From positions 9,786 to 73,785 of the forward strand of contig CABTWG010000002.1 of the NCBI GenBank assembly GCA_902488455.1: 64,000 nucleotides of DNA, in the 5' to 3' direction. How positions within the stretch are numbered: position 1 is the stretch's first letter; every line of letters begins with the position of its first letter. Shown here piece by piece: positions 35,765 to 44,201 of this stretch. The notes below the pieces were generated by a model, which saw only the letters and a program-made list of their open reading frames with translations, was not told the origin of the DNA and did not search any database. Made by a program: the position numbers and the translations under genes. Source of the DNA: an uncultured Peptoniphilus sp. GTDB taxonomy: Bacteria; Bacillota; Clostridia; Tissierellales; Peptoniphilaceae.

Positions 35765-36283
35765 TTATTCCTTGTCATTTTTTGGATTTAGAAACATAAC
35801 CATGCTTCTACCTTCCATCTTTGGTTTCTTATCTACTACACCAAATTCAGATACGAGTTCCACAAAGTTATCTAAAACTTCACGTCCTATTTCTGTATGT
35901 CCAAGCTCTCGCCCTCTAAAACGAACAGAAACTTTAACCCTATCTCCTCTTTTTAAGAAACCTATAGTTTGATTTGCTTTTGTCCTTAAATCATGATCTT
36001 CGATGCTAGGTGTAAATCTTATTTCCTTTACACTTATCACCTTTTGTTTTTTCTTTGATTCTTTTTCCCTTTTTATAAGTTCGTATCTGTATTTTCCATA
36101 ATCCATAATACGACAAACAGGTGGTTTAGCCTGTGGCGCGATCTTAACTAGATCAAGTCTTTTGTCCATCGCTAAATCTAGAGCATGTCTTCTTGAGACA
36201 ACTCCTATTTGATCTCCGTTTTCGTCGATAAGTCTTACTTCCTGTTCTCTAATAGCTTCGTTGATTTGAAGTTCTTTGATAAT
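35765..36283 (-). CDS. infC: Translation initiation factor IF-3, ATT start
   Basis: Binds the 30S subunit and checks the start codon (172 aa). The N-terminal domain starts IKELQINEAIREQEVRLID; the linker has KRLDLVKIAPQAKPPVCRIMDYGKYRYE; the C-terminal domain contains KANQTIGFLKRGDRVKVSVRFRGRE. The start I choose is ATT at 36281-36283, with GGAGG 7 bases upstream, as in infC of many bacteria, where an AUU start allows IF-3 to repress its own synthesis. An in-frame ATG at 36316 lies in the terminator T-run and has no ribosome site. Confidence 0.95.
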   Translation of the reverse strand: MIKELQINEAIREQEVRLIDENGDQIGVVSRRHALDLAMDKRLDLVKIAPQAKPPVCRIMDYGKYRYELIKREKESKKKQKVISVKEIRFTPSIEDHDLRTKANQTIGFLKRGDRVKVSVRFRGRELGHTEIGREVLDNFVELVSEFGVVDKKPKMEGRSMVMFLNPKNDKE

Positions 36284-36303
36284 TGTAGCACCTCCATAAA
36301 TTA

Positions 36304-36326
36304 AAAAAGCGGGCAAAAAGCCCGCA
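36304..36326 (-). terminator. Attenuator in the infC leader
   Basis: Minus-strand GCGGGC-TTTTT-GCCCGC followed by six T residues, 20 bases before the infC start. It lies at the end of the L20-type leader and likely stops transcription when L20 is in excess. Confidence 0.88.
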
Positions 36327-36400
36327 AAAATATCTCGATAGTTTTTACCTTAAACCTCCCTCGGCGTAAGGTGAGAGTGCGAGCTCTACTTTGAATACTC
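36304..36400 (-). ncRNA. L20-type ribosomal protein leader
   Basis: About 95-base 5' leader between a strong promoter and infC, ending in the attenuator hairpin. The upstream half is GC-richer than its surroundings and can form alternative stems (for example GAGCTCGCACTCTCACC with nearby segments). Position, gene set and terminator match the Firmicute L20 leader. I did not fold it or compare it with a covariance model. Confidence 0.7.
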
Positions 36401-36404
36401 GTAC

Positions 36405-36433
36405 ATTCTATCAGTTAGATTTTATTTTGTCAA
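36405..36433 (-). promoter_or_regulatory. Promoter of infC-rpmI-rplT
   Basis: Minus-strand TTGACA, 17-base spacer, TAGAAT: nearly consensus, as expected for a ribosomal operon. Confidence 0.88.
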
Positions 36434-36466
36434 CAATTATTTTGATAAATACAAATATTTTTATTT

Positions 36467-37573
36467 CTATTTAACTTTTGATTGTAAATATGCATTTATA
36501 AATGGGTCAAGGTTTCCATCCATTACAGATTCTACATCTCCGACTTCTTCGTTGGTTCTGTGATCTTTTACCATCGTGTAGGGTTGAAATACATAGGATC
36601 TTATTTGACTTCCCCAAGCAATTTGTGAGTAGTTGCCTGAAAGGTCTTCAATCGCTTCCTTTTGTTCTTCCTGAGCAATAGAAATAAGTTTTGCCTTTAG
36701 AAGTTTCATCGCTGTCTCTCTATTTTGGATCTGACTTCTTTCATTTTGACATTGGACTACAACTCCTGTTGGAATATGTGTAATTCTTACAGCTGAATCT
36801 GTGGTATTTACGTGTTGTCCACCTGCACCTGAAGATCTATATGTGTCAATCTTTAAATCTTCTGATTTAATATCTACATCCTCAACATCTTCAAGCTCTG
36901 GATAGACATCCACTGAAGAAAATGAAGTGTGTCTTCTCTTATTCGAATCGAAAGGAGAGATTCTTACAAGTCTATGAACTCCCTTCTCACCTTTTAAATA
37001 TCCATAACAAGAGTCGCCTTTTATTAAAAGAGTCGCTGATTTGATTCCAGCTTCATCTTCTTTTTGAAGATCTAGAACTTCTAATGAAAAACCCTTTTGC
37101 TCGCAGTATCTCGTGTACATTCTAAGAAGCATAGATGCCCAGTCCTGTGCTTCTGTTCCTCCTGCACCAGCATGTATTTGAAGAATTACATCGTTATCGT
37201 CGTACTTCTCATTTAGAAGTGTAGCTATCTTAAAATCATCTGCATGTTTTTCGAGTTTTGTAAGATCATCTTTAAAATCTTTGTATGCAGAATAATCTTC
37301 TTCCATCTCCATGATTTCCATTAGAGCATTTAAAGAAGCAATCTCTTCTTTTAAATTTTTTAAATTTTCAATCTTTCTATTATAATGATTAAATTCTTTT
37401 ATAGTTTTTTGAGCAGATTCTGTATCTTCCCAAAATCCTTCTTCCATTTGTTTATCGTTTAAGTCTCTAAGTTTTGCTTTTATACCATCAATGTCCATTG
37501 ATTCCATTAGAGAGTTCACCATGTCTTCTATTTCATTTAGTTTTGTTTTGTCTAAGTAAACATTCTGTTCCAT
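36467..37573 (-). CDS. prfB: Peptide chain release factor 2, without programmed frameshift
   Basis: RF2 (368 aa) ends translation at UGA and UAA. Stop-recognition motif SPF (VRISPFDSNKRRH) and catalytic GGQ (YRSSGAGGQHVNTTDSAVR) are present. ATG 37571-37573 has GGAGG at 5-base spacing; an earlier in-frame ATG overlaps that GGAGG. In most bacteria an in-frame UGA near codon 25 requires a +1 frameshift for autoregulation. Here the segment reads straight through as LMESMDIDGIKAKL with no UGA, so the control is absent. Confidence 0.95.
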   Translation of the reverse strand: MEQNVYLDKTKLNEIEDMVNSLMESMDIDGIKAKLRDLNDKQMEEGFWEDTESAQKTIKEFNHYNRKIENLKNLKEEIASLNALMEIMEMEEDYSAYKDFKDDLTKLEKHADDFKIATLLNEKYDDNDVILQIHAGAGGTEAQDWASMLLRMYTRYCEQKGFSLEVLDLQKEDEAGIKSATLLIKGDSCYGYLKGEKGVHRLVRISPFDSNKRRHTSFSSVDVYPELEDVEDVDIKSEDLKIDTYRSSGAGGQHVNTTDSAVRITHIPTGVVVQCQNERSQIQNRETAMKLLKAKLISIAQEEQKEAIEDLSGNYSQIAWGSQIRSYVFQPYTMVKDHRTNEEVGDVESVMDGNLDPFINAYLQSKVK

Positions 37574-37910
37574 TTTTACCTCCAAATCTACCTCACGTAT
37601 ATTTTATACAAAATTATATTATTTCTCAAACTCTTTTGTGAAATTTCAAATTTTCTTTGTGATAATTATAAGAAACAACTTCTCTACCTTGTATTTAAAT
37701 TTAAAATCTACACTAACCAAGTAAGTTTTGTTACAATCTATGAAACTTTTATTGCTTTATGAAAAGATTTTCATTATAATATTTGTTATAAGGTTAGAAA
37801 TTCTATGTGAATTATCTTTCATAGTTTTTAGATTAAATTTTAAAAACTTTATTTACCATACACAATTATGGTATAATAAACACAACTTAAAAAAAGAATG
37901 GAGTAATTAA
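37574..37910. other. Divergent intergenic region between prfB and the opp operon
   Basis: About 337 AT-rich bases. The right end carries the opp promoter and an inverted repeat (given separately). On the left the prfB promoter must lie on the minus strand, but I cannot single it out. No small gene with a ribosome site is convincing. Confidence 0.5.
37854..37877 (+). promoter_or_regulatory. opp promoter -10 with overlapping inverted repeat
   Basis: Perfect -10 TATAAT at 37872-37877. It is overlapped by the inverted repeat TACCATA-CACAAT-TATGGTA (37854-37873), a plausible operator for a dimeric repressor. The -35 is weak (TTTATT at about 18 bases). Confidence 0.6.
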
Positions 37911-38906
37911 ATGGACAAAGAAGTTTTACTTGAGATGAAAGACCTACATACGGCTTTCAGAATCAAAGATGACTACTACGATGCCGTAGACGATGTTAAT
38001 TTGTCCTTGTATCCAGATGAAGTTCTAGCAATAGTTGGTGAATCAGGATGTGGTAAATCCACACTCGCAACAACCATTATGGGACTTCATGATTTTAACT
38101 ACACCAGAGTATCTGGCGAAGTTATTTTCGAAGGTGAAAATATTCTGGAATATGACGAGGACAAATACAATGAAATCCGTGGCGGAAAAATCGGTATGAT
38201 TTTCCAAGACCCACTTTCAGCTCTTAATCCGCTTCAAAGAATTGAAGATCAAATTGAAGAAGCACTTATCTATCACACAGATATGACAAAAGAGCAAAGG
38301 ATGGCTAGAGTAGAAGAGCTTTTAACCAGAGTTGGAATTGAAAATCCAAAGAGAATTATGAGGCAATATCCTCATGAATTATCTGGTGGTATGAGACAAA
38401 GAGTTATAATTTCTATTGCTCTTGCATGTAAGCCAAAAATAATGATAGCTGACGAACCTACAACAGCTCTTGACGTAACAATTCAAGCACAAATACTAGA
38501 CCTTATGCTTGATATACAAAGAGAAATGCATGCAGGTATTATACTTATCACCCACGACCTTGGAGTCGTAGCACAAATGGCAGATAGAGTAGCTGTAATG
38601 TACGCTGGAGAAATTGTAGAACTTGCACCTGTACACGAATTATTTAAAAACCCTTTGCATCCTTATACAAGATCTCTTCTAAATTCTATTCCTCAAAAGG
38701 ATTCTGAAAATGAAGAACTACACGTAATTCAAGGTATGGTTCCATCACTTATTAACCTACCTCGTACAGGATGTAGATTCGCACCTAGAATTCCTTGGGT
38801 ACCAGAAAGCGAACACGAAGAAATCACTGAACTTCATGAAGCTGAACCAGGACACTTTGTAAGATGTACTTGCTACAAGAGTTTTAAATTTGATTACGAG
38901 GTGTAA
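37911..38906 (+). CDS. oppD: Oligopeptide ABC transporter ATPase OppD
   Basis: ATP-binding subunit (331 aa). Walker A GESGCGKST, signature LSGGMRQR, Walker B IMIADEPTTALD and H-loop LITHDLGVV are intact. A C-terminal oligopeptide-transporter extension contains GCRFAPR and HFVRCTCY; fewer cysteines than in many OppD proteins. GGAG sits 7 bases before the ATG. The five genes oppD-F-B-C-A have few or no gaps and share codon use rich in C-ending codons, suggesting high expression. Confidence 0.93.
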   Translation: MDKEVLLEMKDLHTAFRIKDDYYDAVDDVNLSLYPDEVLAIVGESGCGKSTLATTIMGLHDFNYTRVSGEVIFEGENILEYDEDKYNEIRGGKIGMIFQDPLSALNPLQRIEDQIEEALIYHTDMTKEQRMARVEELLTRVGIENPKRIMRQYPHELSGGMRQRVIISIALACKPKIMIADEPTTALDVTIQAQILDLMLDIQREMHAGIILITHDLGVVAQMADRVAVMYAGEIVELAPVHELFKNPLHPYTRSLLNSIPQKDSENEELHVIQGMVPSLINLPRTGCRFAPRIPWVPESEHEEITELHEAEPGHFVRCTCYKSFKFDYEV

Positions 38907-38907
38907 T

Positions 38908-39846
38908 ATGTCATTAATAGAAATAAAAGATTTAAAGGTTCACTACCCTATTCGTGGTGGATTTTTCAATAAAATAATTGATTATGTATATGCTGTTGAT
39001 GGTGTAAACATGACTATTGACGAAGGTAAAACCATTGGACTTATCGGAGAATCAGGTTCAGGTAAGTCTACAATCGGTAAGACAATTGTAGGTCTTGAAA
39101 AAGTAACATCTGGAGAAATTCTATATAATGGACACGACGTAACTAAAAAATCAGTTAGAAAATCAATCCATTATAACAAAGACGTTCAAATGATTTTCCA
39201 AGACTCAATGAGTTCACTAGACCCTAGAAAGAGGGTTATCGATATAATAGGCGAACCTATTAGAAACTTTGAAAACTTAAATAAAGAAGAAGAATTTGAA
39301 AGAGTTCTTGAACTACTTGCAATCGTAGGTATGGCTAAAGAAGCCATCTATAAATATCCTCACGAATTCTCCGGTGGTCAAAGACAAAGAATCGGAGTTG
39401 CAAGATCTGTTGCTTGCTATCCAAAACTAATAATAGCAGACGAACCAGTTTCAGCACTTGACTTATCAGTACAAGCTCAAGTACTAAACTACATGAAGAA
39501 GATTCAAAAGGACTTCAATCTAACATATATCTTCATCTCCCACGACTTAGGGGTTGTAAGACATATGTGTGACTACATTTATATAATGCACAGAGGTAGA
39601 TTCGTAGAAGCAGGAACAAGAGAAGATATATACAATAACCCAAGACACATCTATACTAGAAAGCTTATAGCTTCTATTCCTGATACTGACCCTACATTAA
39701 AAGAAGAACTTAAACGCCAAAGAGACGAAGTAGAAAAAGAATACGATGAAAAATATGATCTTTACTATGATAGCAATAATAAGGTATATCCATTAACACA
39801 AATTTCTGATACTCACTTTGTCGCACTTAAAGGAGGAGAGAAATAA
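38908..39846 (+). CDS. oppF: Oligopeptide ABC transporter ATPase OppF
   Basis: Second ATPase subunit (312 aa). Walker A GESGSGKST, signature FSGGQRQRIG, Walker B LIIADEPVSALD. Starts at ATG 38908 with GAGGTG upstream; an in-frame start at 38890 lies inside oppD. After the ATPase core it carries a charged tail (KRQRDEVEKEYDEKYDLYYD) rather than the usual Cys-rich end. Its stop overlaps the oppB start (TAATG). Confidence 0.93.
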   Translation: MSLIEIKDLKVHYPIRGGFFNKIIDYVYAVDGVNMTIDEGKTIGLIGESGSGKSTIGKTIVGLEKVTSGEILYNGHDVTKKSVRKSIHYNKDVQMIFQDSMSSLDPRKRVIDIIGEPIRNFENLNKEEEFERVLELLAIVGMAKEAIYKYPHEFSGGQRQRIGVARSVACYPKLIIADEPVSALDLSVQAQVLNYMKKIQKDFNLTYIFISHDLGVVRHMCDYIYIMHRGRFVEAGTREDIYNNPRHIYTRKLIASIPDTDPTLKEELKRQRDEVEKEYDEKYDLYYDSNNKVYPLTQISDTHFVALKGGEK

Positions 39847-40808
39847 TGTGGAAAACAGTCTTACGTAGAGTACTTCTAATGATCCCTCAGCTATTTATAC
39901 TTAGTCTACTCATCTTCATCATGGCTAAACAAATGCCAGGGGACGCACTTACCGGATCAATCGGTGGAAATGTTAAGCCTGAAGTATTAGAACAAATCAG
40001 GCGCGAATCTGGATGGTATGACCCATGGTATGAACAATACTGGAGATGGATCACAAAAGCCTTAAGAGGTGACTTTGGAAAGTCATTCCAATATAAACAA
40101 CCTGTAACAAGAGTAATTGGAGCAAGAGCTGCTAACACATTCTTATTAGCACTATTTGCAACTGTTCTAAGTTATCTAATTGCACTTCCTCTAGGAATCA
40201 AAGCTGGTAGAAACCCTGGTTCAAGATTTGATAAGGGAGTTATACTTTATAACTTCATTTCATATGCTATGCCATCATTTGTACTATACCTATTTACACT
40301 TTTACTATTTGGTTATGTACTAAAATGGTTACCAACTATGGGTTCTGTAGATCCTCATATTGCCAAAGGCACATTTGCTTATTTCTTAAACAGATTAAAG
40401 CACCTTATCATGCCTGCGGGATGTATAGCTATACTTTCAACAACAGGTACAATCCAATACCTAAGAAACGAAATCATAGATGCTAAGACACAAGATTATG
40501 TTAAGACAGCTAGATCAAAAGGTGTACCTATGAAAAAAGTATATTCACATCATATATTTAGGAACTCTCTTCTACCAATAGCAGCATTCTTTGGATTCCA
40601 AATCACTGGTCTTCTAGGAGGATCAATGATCGCGGAAAGAATATTCAACTATCCTGGTATGGGTAACTTATTTATAGATGCCATACTACTTCGTGACTAT
40701 TCTGTTGTAAATGCACTAGTAATGCTCTATGGATTTTTGAACTTACTTGGTTCTCTACTTTCTGATATTATCATGAGTATCGTTGACCCAAGAATAAGAA
40801 TAGAATAG
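39846..40808 (+). CDS. oppB: Oligopeptide ABC transporter permease OppB
   Basis: Permease of 320 aa with about six membrane helices. The start WKTVLRRVLLMIPQLFILSLLIF is typical of OppB/DppB; the EAA loop reads DYVKTARSKGVPMKKVYSHHIFRNS; the C-terminus ends SDIIMSIVDPRIRIE. GGAGG before the start. Forms the channel with OppC. Confidence 0.94.
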   Translation: MWKTVLRRVLLMIPQLFILSLLIFIMAKQMPGDALTGSIGGNVKPEVLEQIRRESGWYDPWYEQYWRWITKALRGDFGKSFQYKQPVTRVIGARAANTFLLALFATVLSYLIALPLGIKAGRNPGSRFDKGVILYNFISYAMPSFVLYLFTLLLFGYVLKWLPTMGSVDPHIAKGTFAYFLNRLKHLIMPAGCIAILSTTGTIQYLRNEIIDAKTQDYVKTARSKGVPMKKVYSHHIFRNSLLPIAAFFGFQITGLLGGSMIAERIFNYPGMGNLFIDAILLRDYSVVNALVMLYGFLNLLGSLLSDIIMSIVDPRIRIE

Positions 40809-40820
40809 GAGGCTACCATC

Positions 40821-41783
40821 ATGGATAAAAACAAAAAAGAGATAGCTCCTAATGAAGCAAAAGTGGAAAATATAAAAGATATAGATATGAAGAAACTTGA
40901 AGAAGAAAAGATGGAAAACCCAATGGGTTTTAAAGTAATTCTTAGAGAATTCGAAAAAGACAAGGTAGCAACAGTTGCATTTTGGTTAATTGTAGCATTC
41001 CTAGCATTTATTGTAATCACATCATTCTTCATATCAGAAGATTTAATTGTAAAAGTAGATATTTTTGAAAAATACGCCAGACCATCAAAAGAAAGTTTTT
41101 GGACTTGGTTTGGTAAAGATTCCGGTGGACGTAGTGTAATGGCACTAACAATTGTAGGTGCTCGTAACTCAGTTCTTATCGGTTTCGGTGTAACAGTAAT
41201 AACAACATTCGTAGGACTTTTCGTAGGTCTTATGGTTGGATACTACGGAGGTAAATTCGACTCTGTAGTAATGAGAATTGTAGACTTTATTTCACTTCTA
41301 CCAGTTCTTATGATTATTATTGTAATTGTAACAATGATTACAAACTTCACAGCAATGAGTTTAATTTTAATCATGTCAGCTTTCTACTGGATAGGTACAG
41401 CAAGACTTGTAAGATCTAAGGCCCTATCAGAAAGTAGACGTGACTATGTAAATGCATCTAAGACTATGGGAACATCAGACCTTAAGATAATGTACGGTGG
41501 AATACTTCCAAATATTTCATCAATCCTTATAGTTGACTCAACTCTAGCCCTTGCAGGAAACATTGGTATTGAAACCTCACTTTCATTCTTAGGTTTCGGA
41601 CTACCAGCTAACGTACCTTCCCTAGGTACACTTATAGCTCTTGCAAGTAAGCCAGAAATTATACAAGATAAACCTTATGTATGGGTACCTGCATCATTAA
41701 CAATATTGTTCTTGATGTTATGTATAAATTATGTCGGACAAGCACTGCGCCGTGCATCTGACGCAAGACAAAGATTAGGATGA
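40821..41783 (+). CDS. oppC: Oligopeptide ABC transporter permease OppC
   Basis: Second permease (320 aa). A ~45-residue charged N-terminal tail (KNKKEIAPNEAKVENIKD) precedes the first helix. The FGKDSGGRSVMALTIVGARNSVLIG segment and the EAA loop DYVNASKTMGTSDLKIMYGGILPN are typical; it ends in GQALRRASDARQRLG. Follows oppB by 12 bases with AGGAGG. Confidence 0.94.
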   Translation: MDKNKKEIAPNEAKVENIKDIDMKKLEEEKMENPMGFKVILREFEKDKVATVAFWLIVAFLAFIVITSFFISEDLIVKVDIFEKYARPSKESFWTWFGKDSGGRSVMALTIVGARNSVLIGFGVTVITTFVGLFVGLMVGYYGGKFDSVVMRIVDFISLLPVLMIIIVIVTMITNFTAMSLILIMSAFYWIGTARLVRSKALSESRRDYVNASKTMGTSDLKIMYGGILPNISSILIVDSTLALAGNIGIETSLSFLGFGLPANVPSLGTLIALASKPEIIQDKPYVWVPASLTILFLMLCINYVGQALRRASDARQRLG

Positions 41784-41796
41784 CAGGAGGTAAGTA

Positions 41797-43650
41797 ATGA
41801 AAAATATCCTAAAAAAAGTCTCACTACTTTTAGCATTTGCTATTATCCTTACTGCTTGCGGTAATGGTGGAGCAAATAAAGCTAATGGCAATAAAGCCAA
41901 CGGCAACAAAACTAATACAGGAGACACTCAAACAGAAGTAGCTAGCCCAAGTATGGAAGCTGTTATCGACAATGACGGAGACGTAATCGATGCTGCAGAC
42001 GATACATTAAGAGTAGCAATTATTTCTGACTCAACTTTCAAAGGTATACTTAATGGTGTACTTGCTCAAGACGATCTTGACTTTTCAATCTTAGGTTATA
42101 CTATGAACGGTGCTTCAGCTGGTGGACCTAACTATGAAATGAATCAAAATCCAAAGGATGAAGTTCCAGTAAGATGGACATTTGATGCAAAAGCTAAAAC
42201 TGCAACTGCAGAAATCAATCCTAAATTCAAATGGAACAATGGTGAAACAGTAACTACTGATGACATCATCAAAATGTACGAAATTGTATGTAACCAAGAC
42301 TACATCCTAGATGCTAAATCAGTAAGATTTGACGAAGACACTCAAAACGTAGTTGGAGCAATCGAATACAACAAAGGCGAAGCAGACCATATTTCAGGTC
42401 TTGAAAAAGTTGACGATTCTAAACTTATCGTTCACTTTAAAGAATTCTACCCTTCAATTCTATGGGGTGGTGGACTTCAATTTGAATTCGTAAACGCAAA
42501 ACAATACGAAGGTATCGCAATGAAAGACGTTGCTGGTTCTGATCCACTTAGAAAGAACCCACTTTCTTATGGACCTTACTATGTAACTAACATAGTTCCA
42601 GGTGAATCTGTTACTTTCAAAGCTAACGAACACTACATCTGGGGAGCTCCAAAAATCAAAAACCTAGAAATGAGAATTCTTCCATCAGCTCAAGCTGTAG
42701 CTTCTATGAAAGCTGGAGAATTTGATATCTACCTAGGACCTGGAAATGATATTTACGGAGACGTAAAAGACTTATCAAACGTTAAGACAGTTGGTATCCC
42801 AAGACTTTCTTGGAACTACCTAGGATTTAAACTTGGTACTTGGGACGCAGATAAAGGTGAAATTGTATATAATCCAGAATCTAAGATGGCTGACCCAGCA
42901 CTTAGAAAAGCAATGGGACACGCTATTGACAATAACTCAATTGGAGAAAAATTCTTCAACGGATTATCATTCTTTGCTAACTCTCCAATCCCACCAGCAT
43001 TTGGTCAAATCTATGACCCAACTGTAAAGGGATGCTACTATGACATGGATCTTGCTAAGAAACTTCTTGATGACGCAGGATACAAAGATACTGACGGAGA
43101 CGGATTCAGAGAAACTCCAGACGGAAAACCTCTAGTAATCAACTTCGCACACATGGCAGGTGGAGAAACTGCAGAACCACTATCACAATACTATATGCAA
43201 CAATGGAAAGAAATTGGTCTTAATGTAAAACTTTACGGAGATAGACTAATGGACTTCAACGTATTCTATGATAAGCTAGACGAAGATGATCCTGAAATTG
43301 ATGCATTCATGGCTGGATGGAACACTGGATCTAACCCAGACCCATCAGGATTCTATGGCGCTAAAGCTGCATTCAACCTTCCAAGATACACTTCTCCAGC
43401 AATGCAAGAAGTTCTTGATAAGATATCATCTAACAAAGCTTTAGATGAAGAATTCAGAACAAACGCATACAAAGAATTCCAAGCACTAGCTATGGAAGAA
43501 GTTCCTTATATCCCAACAAGATTCTCAACTGACTGGATTGTAATCAACAACAGAATTAAACACTTTGACTACAGACCATACGTTGAAGGAGAACACTTCG
43601 GATTATATAGCGTAGAAGTAACTCAAAAAGACAGAGCAGTAGCTCAATAA
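41797..43650 (+). CDS. oppA: Oligopeptide-binding lipoprotein OppA (SBP_bac_5)
   Basis: Substrate-binding lipoprotein (617 aa). Signal peptide LSLLLAFAIILTACGN has lipobox Cys21, then a repetitive Asn/Lys/Gly linker (GNKANGNKTN). The family 5 core shows WTFDAKAKTATAEINPKFKWNNGETVTTDDIIKMYE and the late LAKKLLDDAGYKDTDGDGF. Placed last in the operon, directly before a strong terminator. Codons favour C-ending Phe, Asn, Tyr and Asp, as in highly expressed genes. Peptide range is unknown. Confidence 0.94.
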   Translation: MKNILKKVSLLLAFAIILTACGNGGANKANGNKANGNKTNTGDTQTEVASPSMEAVIDNDGDVIDAADDTLRVAIISDSTFKGILNGVLAQDDLDFSILGYTMNGASAGGPNYEMNQNPKDEVPVRWTFDAKAKTATAEINPKFKWNNGETVTTDDIIKMYEIVCNQDYILDAKSVRFDEDTQNVVGAIEYNKGEADHISGLEKVDDSKLIVHFKEFYPSILWGGGLQFEFVNAKQYEGIAMKDVAGSDPLRKNPLSYGPYYVTNIVPGESVTFKANEHYIWGAPKIKNLEMRILPSAQAVASMKAGEFDIYLGPGNDIYGDVKDLSNVKTVGIPRLSWNYLGFKLGTWDADKGEIVYNPESKMADPALRKAMGHAIDNNSIGEKFFNGLSFFANSPIPPAFGQIYDPTVKGCYYDMDLAKKLLDDAGYKDTDGDGFRETPDGKPLVINFAHMAGGETAEPLSQYYMQQWKEIGLNVKLYGDRLMDFNVFYDKLDEDDPEIDAFMAGWNTGSNPDPSGFYGAKAAFNLPRYTSPAMQEVLDKISSNKALDEEFRTNAYKEFQALAMEEVPYIPTRFSTDWIVINNRIKHFDYRPYVEGEHFGLYSVEVTQKDRAVAQ

Positions 43651-43665
43651 TAAATATGGCGCTTT

Positions 43666-43694
43666 AAAAACCTCTCATATGAGAGGTTTTTTTT
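43666..43694 (+). terminator. Terminator of the opp operon
   Basis: Perfect hairpin AAAACCTCTC-ATAT-style palindrome (AACCTCTCATATGAGAGGTT) followed by eight T residues, 16 bases after the oppA stop. Confidence 0.93.
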
Positions 43695-43927
43695 ATGCCC
43701 TATTTTTTTGTCTAAATCTTCATCTTTACATAAAGAAAGAGACTCGAGTTAATGAGTCTCCCCAATATTTAACATAGAGTCCTAGAAATGAAACAAAATT
43801 TAGTTCTAATCTCTTTCAATTTTTCCAATTCTTTCAATTCTTTTAACAATAAGTTTTATAAGATTTTCTATGTGTTTTCTATCTCCATGTATTATTTACA
43901 TTTTTTTAATTAAATCCTAAACGGCAC

Positions 43928-43956
43928 TTACAATTCTATTAAATGTGTGATAGACT
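43928..43956 (+). promoter_or_regulatory. Candidate promoter for a small RNA
   Basis: TTACAA, 17-base spacer, TAGACT. It points at the structured element that follows and at no protein gene. Confidence 0.4.
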
Positions 43957-43962
43957 ATGCGT

Positions 43963-44048
43963 ATGTGATAAATTCATTAAAATACCTCATTGATTTTTTA
44001 TTGCAGTTGGCAGACCGCAAATTTATTATTTCACTGAGGTATTTTTTT
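43963..44048 (+). ncRNA. Candidate small RNA ending in an intrinsic terminator
   Basis: About 85 bases. The outer stem AATACCTCA (43981-43989) pairs with TGAGGTATT (44035-44043) and is followed by seven T residues. Inside, TTGC...GCAA encloses AGTTGGCAGACC. A candidate promoter is spaced correctly upstream. I recognise no known RNA family; it could also be only the long-armed terminator of an unseen transcript. Confidence 0.4.
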
Positions 44049-44073
44049 GGTTATCATCGCTAAAACTATACTG

Positions 44074-44097
44074 AACCCCCAGTCCAACTGGGGTTTT
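44074..44097 (+). terminator. Second plus-strand terminator
   Basis: CCCCAG-TCCAA-CTGGGG followed by TTTTCTT. It backs up the structured element at 43963-44048. Confidence 0.7.
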
Positions 44098-44105
44098 CTT
44101 ATAAC

Positions 44106-44125
44106 AAAAAACGAGGTTGCCCTCG
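44106..44125 (-). terminator. Terminator of the herA-nurA-rsmI transcript
   Basis: Minus-strand CGAGG-GCAA-CCTCG followed by six T residues. It lies about 75 bases beyond the herA stop. Confidence 0.72.
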
Positions 44126-44201
44126 CCTTTTAATTCAAAATATAAAATTATTTTAATTATTTTTATTTTCTAAATTTATCTTATCTTTTTTAAAAATAAA
44201 T

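Larger units (their letters stand above)
43695..44105. other. Non-coding interval after opp, with several hairpins
   Basis: No protein gene found. It holds a hairpin GAGACTC...GAGTCTC (43739-43760) without a T-run, a promoter-like sequence and structured element (43928-44048), and a further terminator at 44074-44097. Confidence 0.6.

Noticed and set aside
37728..37910. Short open frame before oppD
   Set aside because: AT-rich low-complexity frame with no ribosome site that runs through the opp promoter.
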